This document shows positions 18,835 to 26,604 of a DNA stretch of 64,000 bases, in pieces. This DNA is from Aeromicrobium sp. (GTDB lineage: Bacteria > Actinomycetota > Coriobacteriia > Anaerosomatales > Anaerosomataceae), in contig JADIIM010000024.1 in assembly GCA_015351705.1 (NCBI GenBank), forward strand, positions 62,001-126,000, written 5' to 3'. The notes beneath the pieces were generated by a model. It made no database searches and was not told the origin of the DNA. It worked only from the letters and a program-made list of their open reading frames with translations. Both the position numbers and the translations under genes were made by a program. How positions within the stretch are numbered: position 1 is the first letter of the stretch; the number at the start of each line of letters is the position of its first letter.

Positions 18835-20520
18835 CTACATCACCCCCATGCGGGTGGTCATGACGGTGGCTTCCTTGCCGGTCTTCGGTTCAAACACGTG
18901 AACCGCACAGCCGATTCAAGGATCGAAGCTGTGGCCGATGCGCAGGACCTCGAGCGGGCGCTCGGGGTCGGCCACCGGTGCGCCGATGAGTGCTTCCTCG
19001 AGCGGACCGCGGACGCCGTTGTCGTCACGCGGAGCGGTGTTCCACGTGGTAGGGGCGACGATCTGATAGTGATCGATCTTGCCGCCCTTGACACCGATCC
19101 AGTGCGCGACCGACCCGCGCGGCGCCTCCCAGGCGCCCACGCCGGAGCCGTTGTTGGTCTCAGCGGCCTCCCAGAACTTCACGTCGCCGCCCCTGAGGGC
19201 CTCGATGAGCTCGTTGATCCACACGAGCGCAAGATCGGCCACGTACGCTGCCTCAAGGTTGCGGGCAGCCACGCGGCCGAGCAGCGACACGAGCACCTCT
19301 GGCTTGCCGGCAACGCCGAGCGCCTCGAGGGTCGAGTCGATGAGTGCGGCAGGCGTGCGAACGCCGGTGGCACCGCCGGTGAGGTCCTGTCCGCCCTTCT
19401 CGGCGAGGTAGGCGACCACCATACGGGCGAGAGGACCGGACTCGGTCGACAGGCCCTTGCAGCGGACGGCCTTGCCCCAGGAGTACTTGTCGCTCTCGCC
19501 CGGGAAGTCATCCATGTTGTACTCGGTGAACTTCGCGACCGTCTCCCCCTGGGCGGGGTTGAGGCCGGTTCCGGACGAGTACCACGCGTGCGCGACGTCT
19601 TCCGTGACATCGTCCGGCGAGACCGTCTCAGCGGCCAGGCCCTGGGCGAAGCCACGGGGCAGATACCGCTCCTCGGCGACGCGGGACGACTTCTCGAACA
19701 CGCCCCAGCTGAGGAAGTTGCCGGTGCCGGCGCCGTACGTCGTGGCGTCGAGGATGAACGGCGCGATCGCGAGGGTGTCGGGGATGAGCGCCGTGTCGAT
19801 GAACTCCTTGACCCGGATGAACCGGAACAGGATGTCGTCGAGCTTCTCGACGGTCGGGACGAAAGCGGTGCCGCCCGGGACCGACGTCATCGGGTGCGAG
19901 AACTTGCCCGCGATGATGGCGACGATCTCGTTGGCCACGGCCTGCATCTCGAGCGCCTCGAGGTAGTGCGAGGTGGCGATCAGGTCGAGCTCCGGCGGAA
20001 GCGCGTAGCCCGGGTGGTCCCAGTAGTGACCAGTGAGGATCGACAACTGCCCGTTCTCGGCGAATGCGGTGAGGCGTGCGGCCACGGCACCGAAGTCGTT
20101 CACACGGGTGCCGGCGGCCTCGGCCAGCGCGTAGGTGTCGGCGATGTTGGCCGACAGCGCATTGATCGGGCTGACGTAGTCGAGCGCCGTCAGGTGGTAG
20201 AACCACAGGATGTGGCTGTGGAGGTACTGTGCCGCTTCGAGCAGGTTGCGCACCAGTCGGCCGCCCTCGGGGATGGTGATCCCGAGTGCGTCTTCGGTGG
20301 CCTGCGCCGAGGCGTGGCTGTGAGAGATCGGGCACACACCGCAGATGCGCTGGGAGACGTAGAACGCGTCTTCAGGACTACGGTCCAGAAGGATGGTCTC
20401 CATACCACGGTACAGAGTGCCCGCGACCCAGGCATCGACGATCTTGTTGTCCTGCACTTCGCACTCGACGCGCAGGTGACCTTCGATCCTGGTGAGCGGG
20501 TCAACGACTACTCGAGCCAC
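18835..20520 (-). CDS. [NiFeSe] hydrogenase large subunit, selenoprotein (internal TGA read as selenocysteine)
   Basis: This catalytic subunit oxidises H2 at a nickel-iron centre. The N-terminal motif RICGVCPISHSHA supplies C60 and C63. The frame meets TGA at 18916-18918 after HSFDP, and reading through gives P-U-I-G-C-A-V-H, the canonical DPCxxCxxH with U535 for the first cysteine and C538 for the second. Twenty more residues follow H541 before TAG at 18835-18837, a typical cleaved C-terminal peptide, for 561 residues in all. A SECIS-like hairpin lies 17 bases after the TGA. The start is GTG 20520, overlapping the small-subunit stop by one base. A true stop would remove two of four nickel ligands, so recoding is strongly favoured. 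It is probably matured by the protease at 17461-18033. Confidence 0.92.
18886..18905 (-). promoter_or_regulatory. Putative bacterial SECIS element
   Basis: On the transcribed strand the sequence after the TGA can form a 7-bp stem (CGGUUCA with UGAACCG) around the six-base loop CGUGUU. The spacing from TGA to the loop is 17 bases. A further UCGG/CCGG pairing below it extends the hairpin after an internal loop. Published bacterial SECIS models (bSECIS searches) expect a stem-loop with the loop about 16-37 bases after the UGA and a G in the first two loop positions; both hold here. SelB would bind it to deliver Sec-tRNA. The fold was drawn by eye and no energy was computed. Confidence 0.75.
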
Positions 20521-21740
20521 TACTTATCGCCTCCCTTCTTTGCCATCCGCTTGCGGTCATAGGCCTTTGCCGTCTCGACCGGCGGGCCATCGGGGCCGAT
20601 GCGGCCGGCGGCCTTCATGCCGAGGCCGTGTGCGACGAGCGCGGCCGCTGCCACACCGCCGACGACGGCGGCGACGCTGCCCGGCTGAACGTTGCCGAGG
20701 GTGTCGCCCATCTGCATGCTGGAGAGCCGCTTGAAGAACGGGGTGTTGTTGTCCACCCAGTTCAGGCCGCCGCAGCCGATGCACGGAGCGCCGGACTGGA
20801 CACACCAGCTGACCGAACGGTTCCAGCGGGTGATGGGGCACTGCGTGAAGGTCTGCGGACCCTTGCAGCCCACCTTGTACAGGCAGTAGCCCTTGGCCTC
20901 TTCTTCGCTGCCGAACTCGGTCACGAAGTGGCCGTTCTCGAAGTGTCCACGCCGCGGGCAGTTGTCGTGGATGGTCGAGCCGATGACGTACTCGGGGTAG
21001 TTGAGCGTGACGTCTCGGCCGGTGACCGTATCGCGATACGTGCGCGTGCGCAGCTTGGTCTTCGCGAGGAACGTCGCCGGATCATCCTCGGCCACGAGCA
21101 GCCACTGGACGACCATCGCGACGATCCACTCGGGGCTCGTCGGGCAGCAGGGCAGGTTCACGACGGGGGTCTTGATGTTGACCGTGTCGAGGAACGACTG
21201 CACGCCGATCGCCTTCGCGGGATTGGGGTGGGCGTAGACCCATCCACCGTCGACCGCGCATGCGCCGACCGCGAGGATGGCGTCCGCTCCAGCGGCGACC
21301 TCCTCGAGGATGTCGGTGCCCTTGTGGCCGTTGACGAGAAGGGTGTTGCCGTCCTCGCCCGTCATGACCGAGCCCTCGTAGATGAGCAGGTACCCGCCGG
21401 CTGCGACTGTGTCCGCGATGTTCTTCTCGGCGTCATGCCCGGCTGCCGCCATGATCGTCTCGAACGCGTTGATCGAGAGGATCTCGAGAACGACTGTGGC
21501 GACGTCAGGGGAGTCCACCTGAGCCATCGACTCGGTGCAGCCGGTGCACGAACCTCCGTTGATCCAGAGCGCGGGCTTGAGCTTCGCGCCCTTCTCGACG
21601 GCTGCGGCGATCTGGGGTGCGGCAGCCTCGGACAGCCCGAGCATTGCAGCGACGTAGCTGCAGTACTTCAGGAAGTCGCGACGGCTCACACCGCGGACCG
21701 CAAGCAGGTCGTAGATCGCACCGTGCGCCTCTTGCGCCAT
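20520..21740 (-). CDS. [NiFeSe] hydrogenase small subunit, Tat-exported
   Basis: This subunit carries three iron-sulfur clusters that wire the active site to the cytochrome b. The 406-residue precursor has a twin-arginine signal with SRRDFLKY at residues 19-26, so the complex acts outside the membrane. Proximal-cluster cysteines are C65 and C68 (GGSCTGC), C161 (GACAVDGG) and one of C198/C199. The distal site is H258, C261, C286 and C292. The medial site has four cysteines, C301, C313, C320 and C323, because the usual proline is cysteine in SWCVQSGAPCIGC. A C-terminal hydrophobic segment (about 353-372) anchors it. The ATG at 21740 has AAGGAGG at 8 bases; an ATG three codons earlier is too close. 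Confidence 0.95.
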   Translation of the reverse strand: MAQEAHGAIYDLLAVRGVSRRDFLKYCSYVAAMLGLSEAAAPQIAAAVEKGAKLKPALWINGGSCTGCTESMAQVDSPDVATVVLEILSINAFETIMAAAGHDAEKNIADTVAAGGYLLIYEGSVMTGEDGNTLLVNGHKGTDILEEVAAGADAILAVGACAVDGGWVYAHPNPAKAIGVQSFLDTVNIKTPVVNLPCCPTSPEWIVAMVVQWLLVAEDDPATFLAKTKLRTRTYRDTVTGRDVTLNYPEYVIGSTIHDNCPRRGHFENGHFVTEFGSEEEAKGYCLYKVGCKGPQTFTQCPITRWNRSVSWCVQSGAPCIGCGGLNWVDNNTPFFKRLSSMQMGDTLGNVQPGSVAAVVGGVAAAALVAHGLGMKAAGRIGPDGPPVETAKAYDRKRMAKKGGDK

Positions 21741-22273
21741 GCCATACACCTCCTTGGTGTTGGAACGGGGCTTACAGTGCCTTGCAAGACGTGGGATGAC
21801 CGGAGCGATTCCCGGTCATGCGCGTTACCGCCTCCTTTCCCTCCTTCGCGCATGGACACTTGGAGCCTCGACGCGCGAGAGGTGGCCGTGCCGGCGGGCG
21901 CCGCTCGCGAGGCTGACAGAAAGGAGTGGGCGACACGGGAGGCAGCGCGGAGTGAGCGCGCCGGATGTGCGCCGGCTTGGGCATGCATGGTGATATCGAT
22001 CGCGTATCGGAAGATCACGCACGCGTCGTGGTGAGCTGCTTCTCATCGTCCCCTCGGCAGACGGCAGCCGAACCTGGTGCATAGTCTACTGTAACGACTT
22101 GTATACGTCCACGAACGACGATGTCCTGCCGAGGGTGCCGGACAACCGTGCGGCAGGGCGGCGACTGCCCGTATCATTGCTGCTTCGTGCAGGAATCACG
22201 GACCCGGCGGCTAACACCCACGTACAGGACTTCCGGCGGTCCTGACGTTCATCCAGGGGGAGGTGGGGGTGCG
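21741..22273. other. 533-bp divergent region between hydrogenase operon and DUF2249 gene
   Basis: No gene was recognised in this stretch. It should hold the hydrogenase promoter on the minus strand and the DUF2249 gene promoter on the plus strand, but no confident -35/-10 pair was found on either. A perfect 7-bp inverted repeat, TGACCGG (21797-21803) and CCGGTCA (21812-21818), lies about 57-78 bases before the hydrogenase start and could be a leader hairpin or an operator. No FNR-type TTGAT-N4-ATCAA box was seen. Open frames here have composition unlike the neighbouring genes and no ribosome-binding sites. Confidence 0.5.
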
Positions 22274-22528
22274 GTGTCGGCACAGGGACTGGTCATCGAC
22301 GTGCGCGGCGTGACGCCCGCGATCCGGCGCCCGCTCGTGTTCGCGGTCATCGACAGGATGCTCGAGATCGACGCCTCCGACAGCGTGGTCGTGATCTGCG
22401 AGCACGATCCGTCGGGACTGGGCTATCAGCTCGACCTGCGCAGGGAAACGAGGGGCAGGTTCGAGTTCGACTGCGATCAGCGGCTCGATGGGAGCTGGGT
22501 CGCCCTCATCCGCCGCCGGATCGTCTAG
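22274..22528 (+). CDS. DUF2249 domain protein
   Basis: This small 84-residue cytoplasmic protein belongs to the DUF2249 family, a SirA/TusA-like fold common in anaerobes and denitrifiers and of unknown function. Visible family features are VIDVRGVTPAIRRPLVFAV near the start, VVICEHDPSGLGYQLD in the centre, and the aromatic-basic end DGSWVALIRRRIV. It has no TusA-type active-site cysteine motif. The GTG at 22274 follows a GGGGGAGG site; an upstream in-frame ATG at 22121 would add 51 residues of low-quality sequence and was rejected. Its stop overlaps the convergent HAD hydrolase gene by four bases. Electron transport or sulfur handling roles have been suggested for the family but cannot be read from sequence. 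Confidence 0.82.
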   Translation: MSAQGLVIDVRGVTPAIRRPLVFAVIDRMLEIDASDSVVVICEHDPSGLGYQLDLRRETRGRFEFDCDQRLDGSWVALIRRRIV

Positions 22529-23238
22529 CCGAGAGCGCCCTGGTCGCTGAGGCGGGGGAGAAGGTCGGCGAGCTCGATCAGATCGCCGCTCATATGGGCG
22601 GGAACGCCCGCTCGCGACCCGACGTAGTATGTGCTCATCCCCACATCGGCCGCGGCCATGTCCAGGATGTGGTCGTCGCCGACCATCAGGCAGGCCGACG
22701 GGGCGACACCGAGCATGCGAGACACCTGACGGTAGTAGTCGGGATGCGGCTTGCAGGCCGTCATGTCTTCGTAGGTGGTCACCAACGCGACCTCGACACC
22801 TGCCAGGCCCGCCCACGCGAGCCGATGTTCGACCGCCGCGCGGGGGAAGATCGGGTTCGTCGCGATCGCCACCCGATAGCCGAGGTGAAGTGCGGTCTCG
22901 ACCACTTCGCGGCCCCCGGCCATCGGGCCTGCTGTGTCGGCAAGGGTCGGGAAGACCTCGCCGTAGAACCGGTCGAAGACGTTCCACTGACGATCGAGAT
23001 CGATCCCCGTGAGTGTGGCGAACTCGGCATGGAAGACCTCGCGGTTGGTGAGGCCGGGGTGCTCGCCCATCATCGCGCGTGTAGACCGGTGAAGGGCCTC
23101 GAGCATGCCGTCCGGCTTGCCGGAGGCGTCACCGAGCGGTGCGAGCGCGTGCACGAGTGCGGTGAAGTAGCGGGCGAGGAACGCATCCAGATCGAGATCG
23201 AGCAGCGTTCCATCGAGGTCGAAAAGGACTGCCTGCAC
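22525..23238 (-). CDS. HAD-superfamily phosphatase
   Basis: This is a haloacid dehalogenase-type hydrolase, probably a small-molecule phosphatase similar to phosphoglycolate phosphatases. The 237-residue protein has motif I LFDLDGTLLDLDLD with the nucleophilic aspartate near residue 7, a helical cap domain (about residues 15-110), motif II IATNPIFPR, motif III lysine in ACKPHPDYY, and motif IV VGDDHILDMAAAD. The GTG at 23238 is used because GGGAG lies six bases upstream and the domain begins immediately after; a longer frame from 23352 adds 38 unlike residues. It is divergent from the FAD/Fe-S gene and shares an intergenic region with the two palindromes at 23354-23404. The substrate is unknown. 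Confidence 0.88.
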   Translation of the reverse strand: MQAVLFDLDGTLLDLDLDAFLARYFTALVHALAPLGDASGKPDGMLEALHRSTRAMMGEHPGLTNREVFHAEFATLTGIDLDRQWNVFDRFYGEVFPTLADTAGPMAGGREVVETALHLGYRVAIATNPIFPRAAVEHRLAWAGLAGVEVALVTTYEDMTACKPHPDYYRQVSRMLGVAPSACLMVGDDHILDMAAADVGMSTYYVGSRAGVPAHMSGDLIELADLLPRLSDQGALG

Positions 23239-23353
23239 GGCCTGCTCCCTATCCGAGTGTCCAGCTCGCGCATGATAGCACGTGCGTGCGGGAGTCCCTG
23301 CGGCCGCTCCAGGGCAGCGTCGACGCTCGTGCGGCATGTCACTTGACCGCACT

Positions 23354-23369
23354 ATACCCAGGTGGGTAT
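23354..23369. promoter_or_regulatory. CsoR/CstR-like palindrome 1
   Basis: The 16-bp inverted repeat ATACCCAGGTGGGTAT has perfect arms ATACCC and GGGTAT. Operators of the CsoR/CstR/RcnR family (copper-, persulfide- or nickel-responsive) usually look like ATACCCC-N-GGGGTAT. The site lies in the divergent promoter region of the HAD gene and the FAD/Fe-S oxidoreductase, and its centre is 35 bp from that of a second palindrome. No csoR-like gene is in the window. Confidence 0.5.
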
Positions 23370-23388
23370 TGTGCTGTCGTCAGTGTTG

Positions 23389-23404
23389 ATACCCCCGGGG
23401 GTAC
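23389..23404. promoter_or_regulatory. CsoR/CstR-like palindrome 2
   Basis: ATACCCCCGGGGGTAC contains a perfect 14-bp palindrome, TACCCCCGGGGGTA. It is closer than palindrome 1 to the CsoR/CstR consensus, with longer C and G runs. It lies 37 bases before the ATG of the FAD/Fe-S oxidoreductase, a position from which a bound repressor could block that gene's promoter. Two sites of the same type 35 bp apart are unlikely to be chance. Confidence 0.55.
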
Positions 23405-23441
23405 TGGGATGCCGGCCCGGGGCCGATCGAGCGGAGTTTCG

Positions 23442-26400
23442 ATGTCAGCGGTCAGTTCGCACGTGGAGGAAGCCCTACGGTCTATCGTCGGTAGCGAACG
23501 GGTCCGCACCGACCGCGTCGAGCGGAAGCTCTACTCCTCAGACATTGGTGCGCTGCCCAAGCTGGTCAAGCCGCTCATGCCCACAGGTGTGGCAGGCGCG
23601 GTGGTCAGGCCTCGCCATGAGGCCGACGTGCTCGAGTTGGTGCGTCTCGCCGACCGTGAGGGCCTGAGGCTCGTGCCACGGGGGATGTCCACCTCGGGCT
23701 ATGGCGGCGTCCTGCCGGTTCCAGGGGCGGTCGTCATGGACATGTCCGGCATGGGCCGAATCATCGAGATCGACGCGGCGTCGATGACCGCTCGCGTAGA
23801 GGCGGGGACGCTGTGGGAGCCGCTGCAGAAGCGCCTGAACGCGGACGGTCTGGACCTGCGCCTGTACCCGTCCTCGCTGCCATCGTCGACCGTTGGCGGC
23901 TGGCTTGCCCAGGGAGGCGCTGGCTTCGGCAGCTACGAGCACGGCTTCTTCAAGGAGAACGTCCTTGCTGCACGGGTCGTGCTGCCCGATGGTGAGGTGC
24001 GTGAGTTCGAGGGCGCGGACCTTGAGCGCTACGTGGCAGACGCCGAGGGGATCACCGGCGTGATCACCGAGGTCACCATCGGCCTTCGTCGACTGGAGGG
24101 CGAGGTCCATCGGCTGATCGCATTCCCTTCCGCGAGTGCGTTGACCGGGGCGCTGCGTGCCATGTCGCTCCAGCGGCTGCCGATATGGTCGCTCACGTTC
24201 CTGAATCCCGAGTCCGTCCGCCTCAAGAAGACCATCCCGCACCGTCATGGTCACCCCTACGAGATGGAGCACCAGCACTACGAGCCCGAGCTTCCGGAAG
24301 CCTACCTGGCCGTGATCGCGTATCCGGAGACACGGCGACAGGCGATCGACGATGCCCTCGCAGCGATCCGGGACATGCACAACGGCGTCGAGCTTGACGC
24401 CGATGCCGCCGAGCACGAATGGGAGCAGCGGTTCGCGCCGATGCGTCTGAAGCGCGTGGGGCCGTCGATCGTCCCCACGGAGGTCGTGGTCCCGCTGACC
24501 GGACTCGAGGCGGTGCTCGACGAGATCGACGTGAAGCTCAAGCAGCCGTTCGTGCTCGAGGGCATGCTCGGCAAGGGCGATCAGGTGGTGCTGCTCGGCT
24601 TCATCCCGCACGACGAGCGCACGCTCGCGTTCAACCTCGCGTTCGCCCTCTCGCTCGTGGTGATCGCCATCGCCAAGCGGCACGGCGGCGGTGCGTACTC
24701 CACCGGCCTGTACTTCCGCCAGGAGGCCAAGAACGTGCTCGGCGCGAACAAGTACGCGGCCCTTGCGGACTTCAAGAGCAACCATGACCCACGTGGCCTC
24801 ATGAACCCGAAGAAGATCCTCGGGACCGGTGCCATCAACGCGCTCATGGGTGTCGCCGGTGCCATGGAGCCGGTCGTGCGTCCGATCGCCAACGCCGCCA
24901 AGGCGCCTGCGGGCGTCCCGGCGCTCAAGGAGCGGCGTGGCATCCCGGGTGATGTTGCGTACTACTCCTATGCGTGCGCCCAGTGCGGCTACTGCGTGCC
25001 CACCTGCGAGGAGTATGCCGGCCGCGGGTGGATGAGCCACTCCCCGCGAGGCAAGTACGCGTACCTGAAAGAGGTCATGGAGGGGCGCGAGACGTTCGAT
25101 CAGAAGATGGTCGATACCTTCCTTGTGTGCACCACCTGCGAGGTCTGCAACACGCGCTGCCAGCTGCAGCTGCCGGTGGAGCACTCCTGGATGGCGATGC
25201 GCGGCAAGCTCATCCACGAAGAGAAGCGCATGACGTTCCCGCCGTTCGAGATGATGGCGGCCTCGCTGCGCGGCGAGCGGAACATCTGGGCGGCGAAGCA
25301 GGAGAAGCGAGCCGACTGGATTCCCGAGCATATCGCCGAGAAGATCGATCCGACCTCGGACGTCCTGTACTTCGCCGGCTGTACCGCGAGTCTCGTCAAC
25401 ACCGATGTGGCGCAGTCCAGCGTCGAGCTCCTTGACGCCGCCGGCGTCAAGTTCAACTACATGGGTGTCGACGAGGCGTGCTGTGGCATCCCGATGAAGG
25501 TGTCGGGCAAGTGGGACGTCTTCGAGGAGATCTACGAGCACAACACCGCCGAAGCGCGGAAGCGCGGCGCGAAGACGATCGTGACCTCGTGCCCCGCATG
25601 TGGCCTGGTGTGGAAGGAGCTGTACGCCCAGATCGCCGCCGAGCGGGGAGAAGAGTATGAGTTCGAGGTCAAGCATTACTCGGAGATGGTCGCCGATGCG
25701 ATCGCCGAGGGCGCGCTCGAGTTCACGCACGAGGTCAACAAGAAGCTCACGTTCCACGACTCGTGCCATATGGGTCGCGCACAGGGCAACTACGAGCCGC
25801 CACGCGAGATGCTCAAGGCCATCCCGGGCGTGGAGCTCGTGGAGATGGAGCACAACCGCGAGACCGGGCTGTGCTGCGGCTCGGTGCTCACGCTGATCGG
25901 CGAGACTCCGGTCGCGCCCGAGCTCGGGAAGATGCGCCTTGATGAGGCCGTCGACGTGGGTGCCGATGCGATGGTGGCGCTCTGCCCCTGTTGCCAGGTG
26001 CAGCTGCGTGACTCGGCGGACAAGAAGGACATCCCGATGGAGGTCATCGACCTGGCGCACGTGGCCATGGACGGTCTCGGCATCGCGCACGAGGACCCGA
26101 GCCCGTATGCCAAGGAGATGTGGGGCTACTTCGAGAAGTTCATCTGGCTCATGAAGCCCGAGTCGATCACGGACATCATGGTCGCGCTGCTCCCGGACAT
26201 GATGAAGGCGATGCCCGCGGGCATGCTGCCGATGATGAAGGCGGCGCGGGCGGTGCCGGGCGGTCTTGCGCTGATGGGCACGATGATGCCCGCGATGATG
26301 CCGAAGATGATGCCCGCGATGATGCCCAAGGTCATGCCGGCGATGCTGGCCGAGGTCTCTCGCAGGGTAGGACCGCTGCCGGAGGACATGGAGGAGCTCA

Positions 26401-26510
26401 TGCCCGACCTGCTCCCCAAGACGATGGACGCGCTCCTGCCGAACATGCTCCCGCTCATCATCGACGATTTCACACCCAAGATGCTCGAATACGTCAAGAA
26501 CGAGCTGTAA
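23442..26510 (+). CDS. FAD-linked oxidase fused to Fe-S/CCG domains, with Met-rich tail
   Basis: This 1022-residue oxidoreductase joins a GlcD-like FAD-binding half to a heterodisulfide reductase-like half. Residues about 1-470 form the FAD domain and cap, with LVPRGMSTSGYGGVLPV and LPSSTVGGWLAQGGAGFGSY. Two [4Fe-4S] motifs follow at about 512-522 (CAQCGYCVPTC) and 563-573 (CTTCEVCNTRC). Two CCG domains follow, with CCGIP near 680 and CCGS near 810. The last ~120 residues are rich in methionine and proline (MMPAMMPKMMPAMMPK and similar), which is unusual. Substrate could be lactate, glycolate or another 2-hydroxy acid. The ATG at 23442 has CGGAG upstream; an in-frame ATG at 23409 is possible. 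Two CsoR-like palindromes precede it. Confidence 0.85.
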   Translation: MSAVSSHVEEALRSIVGSERVRTDRVERKLYSSDIGALPKLVKPLMPTGVAGAVVRPRHEADVLELVRLADREGLRLVPRGMSTSGYGGVLPVPGAVVMDMSGMGRIIEIDAASMTARVEAGTLWEPLQKRLNADGLDLRLYPSSLPSSTVGGWLAQGGAGFGSYEHGFFKENVLAARVVLPDGEVREFEGADLERYVADAEGITGVITEVTIGLRRLEGEVHRLIAFPSASALTGALRAMSLQRLPIWSLTFLNPESVRLKKTIPHRHGHPYEMEHQHYEPELPEAYLAVIAYPETRRQAIDDALAAIRDMHNGVELDADAAEHEWEQRFAPMRLKRVGPSIVPTEVVVPLTGLEAVLDEIDVKLKQPFVLEGMLGKGDQVVLLGFIPHDERTLAFNLAFALSLVVIAIAKRHGGGAYSTGLYFRQEAKNVLGANKYAALADFKSNHDPRGLMNPKKILGTGAINALMGVAGAMEPVVRPIANAAKAPAGVPALKERRGIPGDVAYYSYACAQCGYCVPTCEEYAGRGWMSHSPRGKYAYLKEVMEGRETFDQKMVDTFLVCTTCEVCNTRCQLQLPVEHSWMAMRGKLIHEEKRMTFPPFEMMAASLRGERNIWAAKQEKRADWIPEHIAEKIDPTSDVLYFAGCTASLVNTDVAQSSVELLDAAGVKFNYMGVDEACCGIPMKVSGKWDVFEEIYEHNTAEARKRGAKTIVTSCPACGLVWKELYAQIAAERGEEYEFEVKHYSEMVADAIAEGALEFTHEVNKKLTFHDSCHMGRAQGNYEPPREMLKAIPGVELVEMEHNRETGLCCGSVLTLIGETPVAPELGKMRLDEAVDVGADAMVALCPCCQVQLRDSADKKDIPMEVIDLAHVAMDGLGIAHEDPSPYAKEMWGYFEKFIWLMKPESITDIMVALLPDMMKAMPAGMLPMMKAARAVPGGLALMGTMMPAMMPKMMPAMMPKVMPAMLAEVSRRVGPLPEDMEELMPDLLPKTMDALLPNMLPLIIDDFTPKMLEYVKNEL

Positions 26511-26527
26511 CCGCCGATAACGAAGTT

Positions 26528-26560
26528 GACGGGCCGCGGCATGGACGCTCCCGGCCCGTC
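26528..26560. terminator. Hairpin after FAD/Fe-S oxidoreductase gene
   Basis: A 9-bp inverted repeat (GACGGGCCG, 26528-26536; CGGCCCGTC, 26552-26560) closes a 15-base loop. It lies 18 bases after the stop and 45 bases before the Crp/Fnr start. It lacks a T run, but its position fits a transcription end that would separate the oxidoreductase from the regulator. Confidence 0.6.
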
Positions 26561-26604
26561 ATGCTTCACTTGAAGCGTGGTGTCCCCGGCCAGGACGGAA
26601 GCAC

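Noticed and set aside
18916-18918. TGA as a genuine stop, giving a 534-residue hydrogenase large subunit, or as a sequencing error
   Set aside because: A genuine stop would remove ligands that every active group 1 hydrogenase has. The read-through continues in frame to a TAG abutting the next gene, a SECIS-like hairpin follows, and the small subunit has the [NiFeSe] medial cluster. A TGC-to-TGA error cannot be ruled out from sequence alone but would be a remarkable coincidence.
18166-20562. 798-codon open frame on the plus strand across the hydrogenase genes
   Set aside because: It spans three clearly real minus-strand genes and their junctions. Its product is highly charged and repetitive in composition, as expected from the complement of GC-rich codons.
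23538-26090. 850-codon minus-strand frame opposite the FAD/Fe-S oxidoreductase
   Set aside because: It is a shadow of the plus-strand gene, which has all FAD, Fe-S and CCG motifs. The antisense frame has no domain and no ribosome-binding site.
26290-26350. Met-Pro codon repeat as a DNA tandem repeat or CRISPR-like array
   Set aside because: The repeat is coding, short and imperfect, with no spacers. It is treated as a protein feature of the oxidoreductase.
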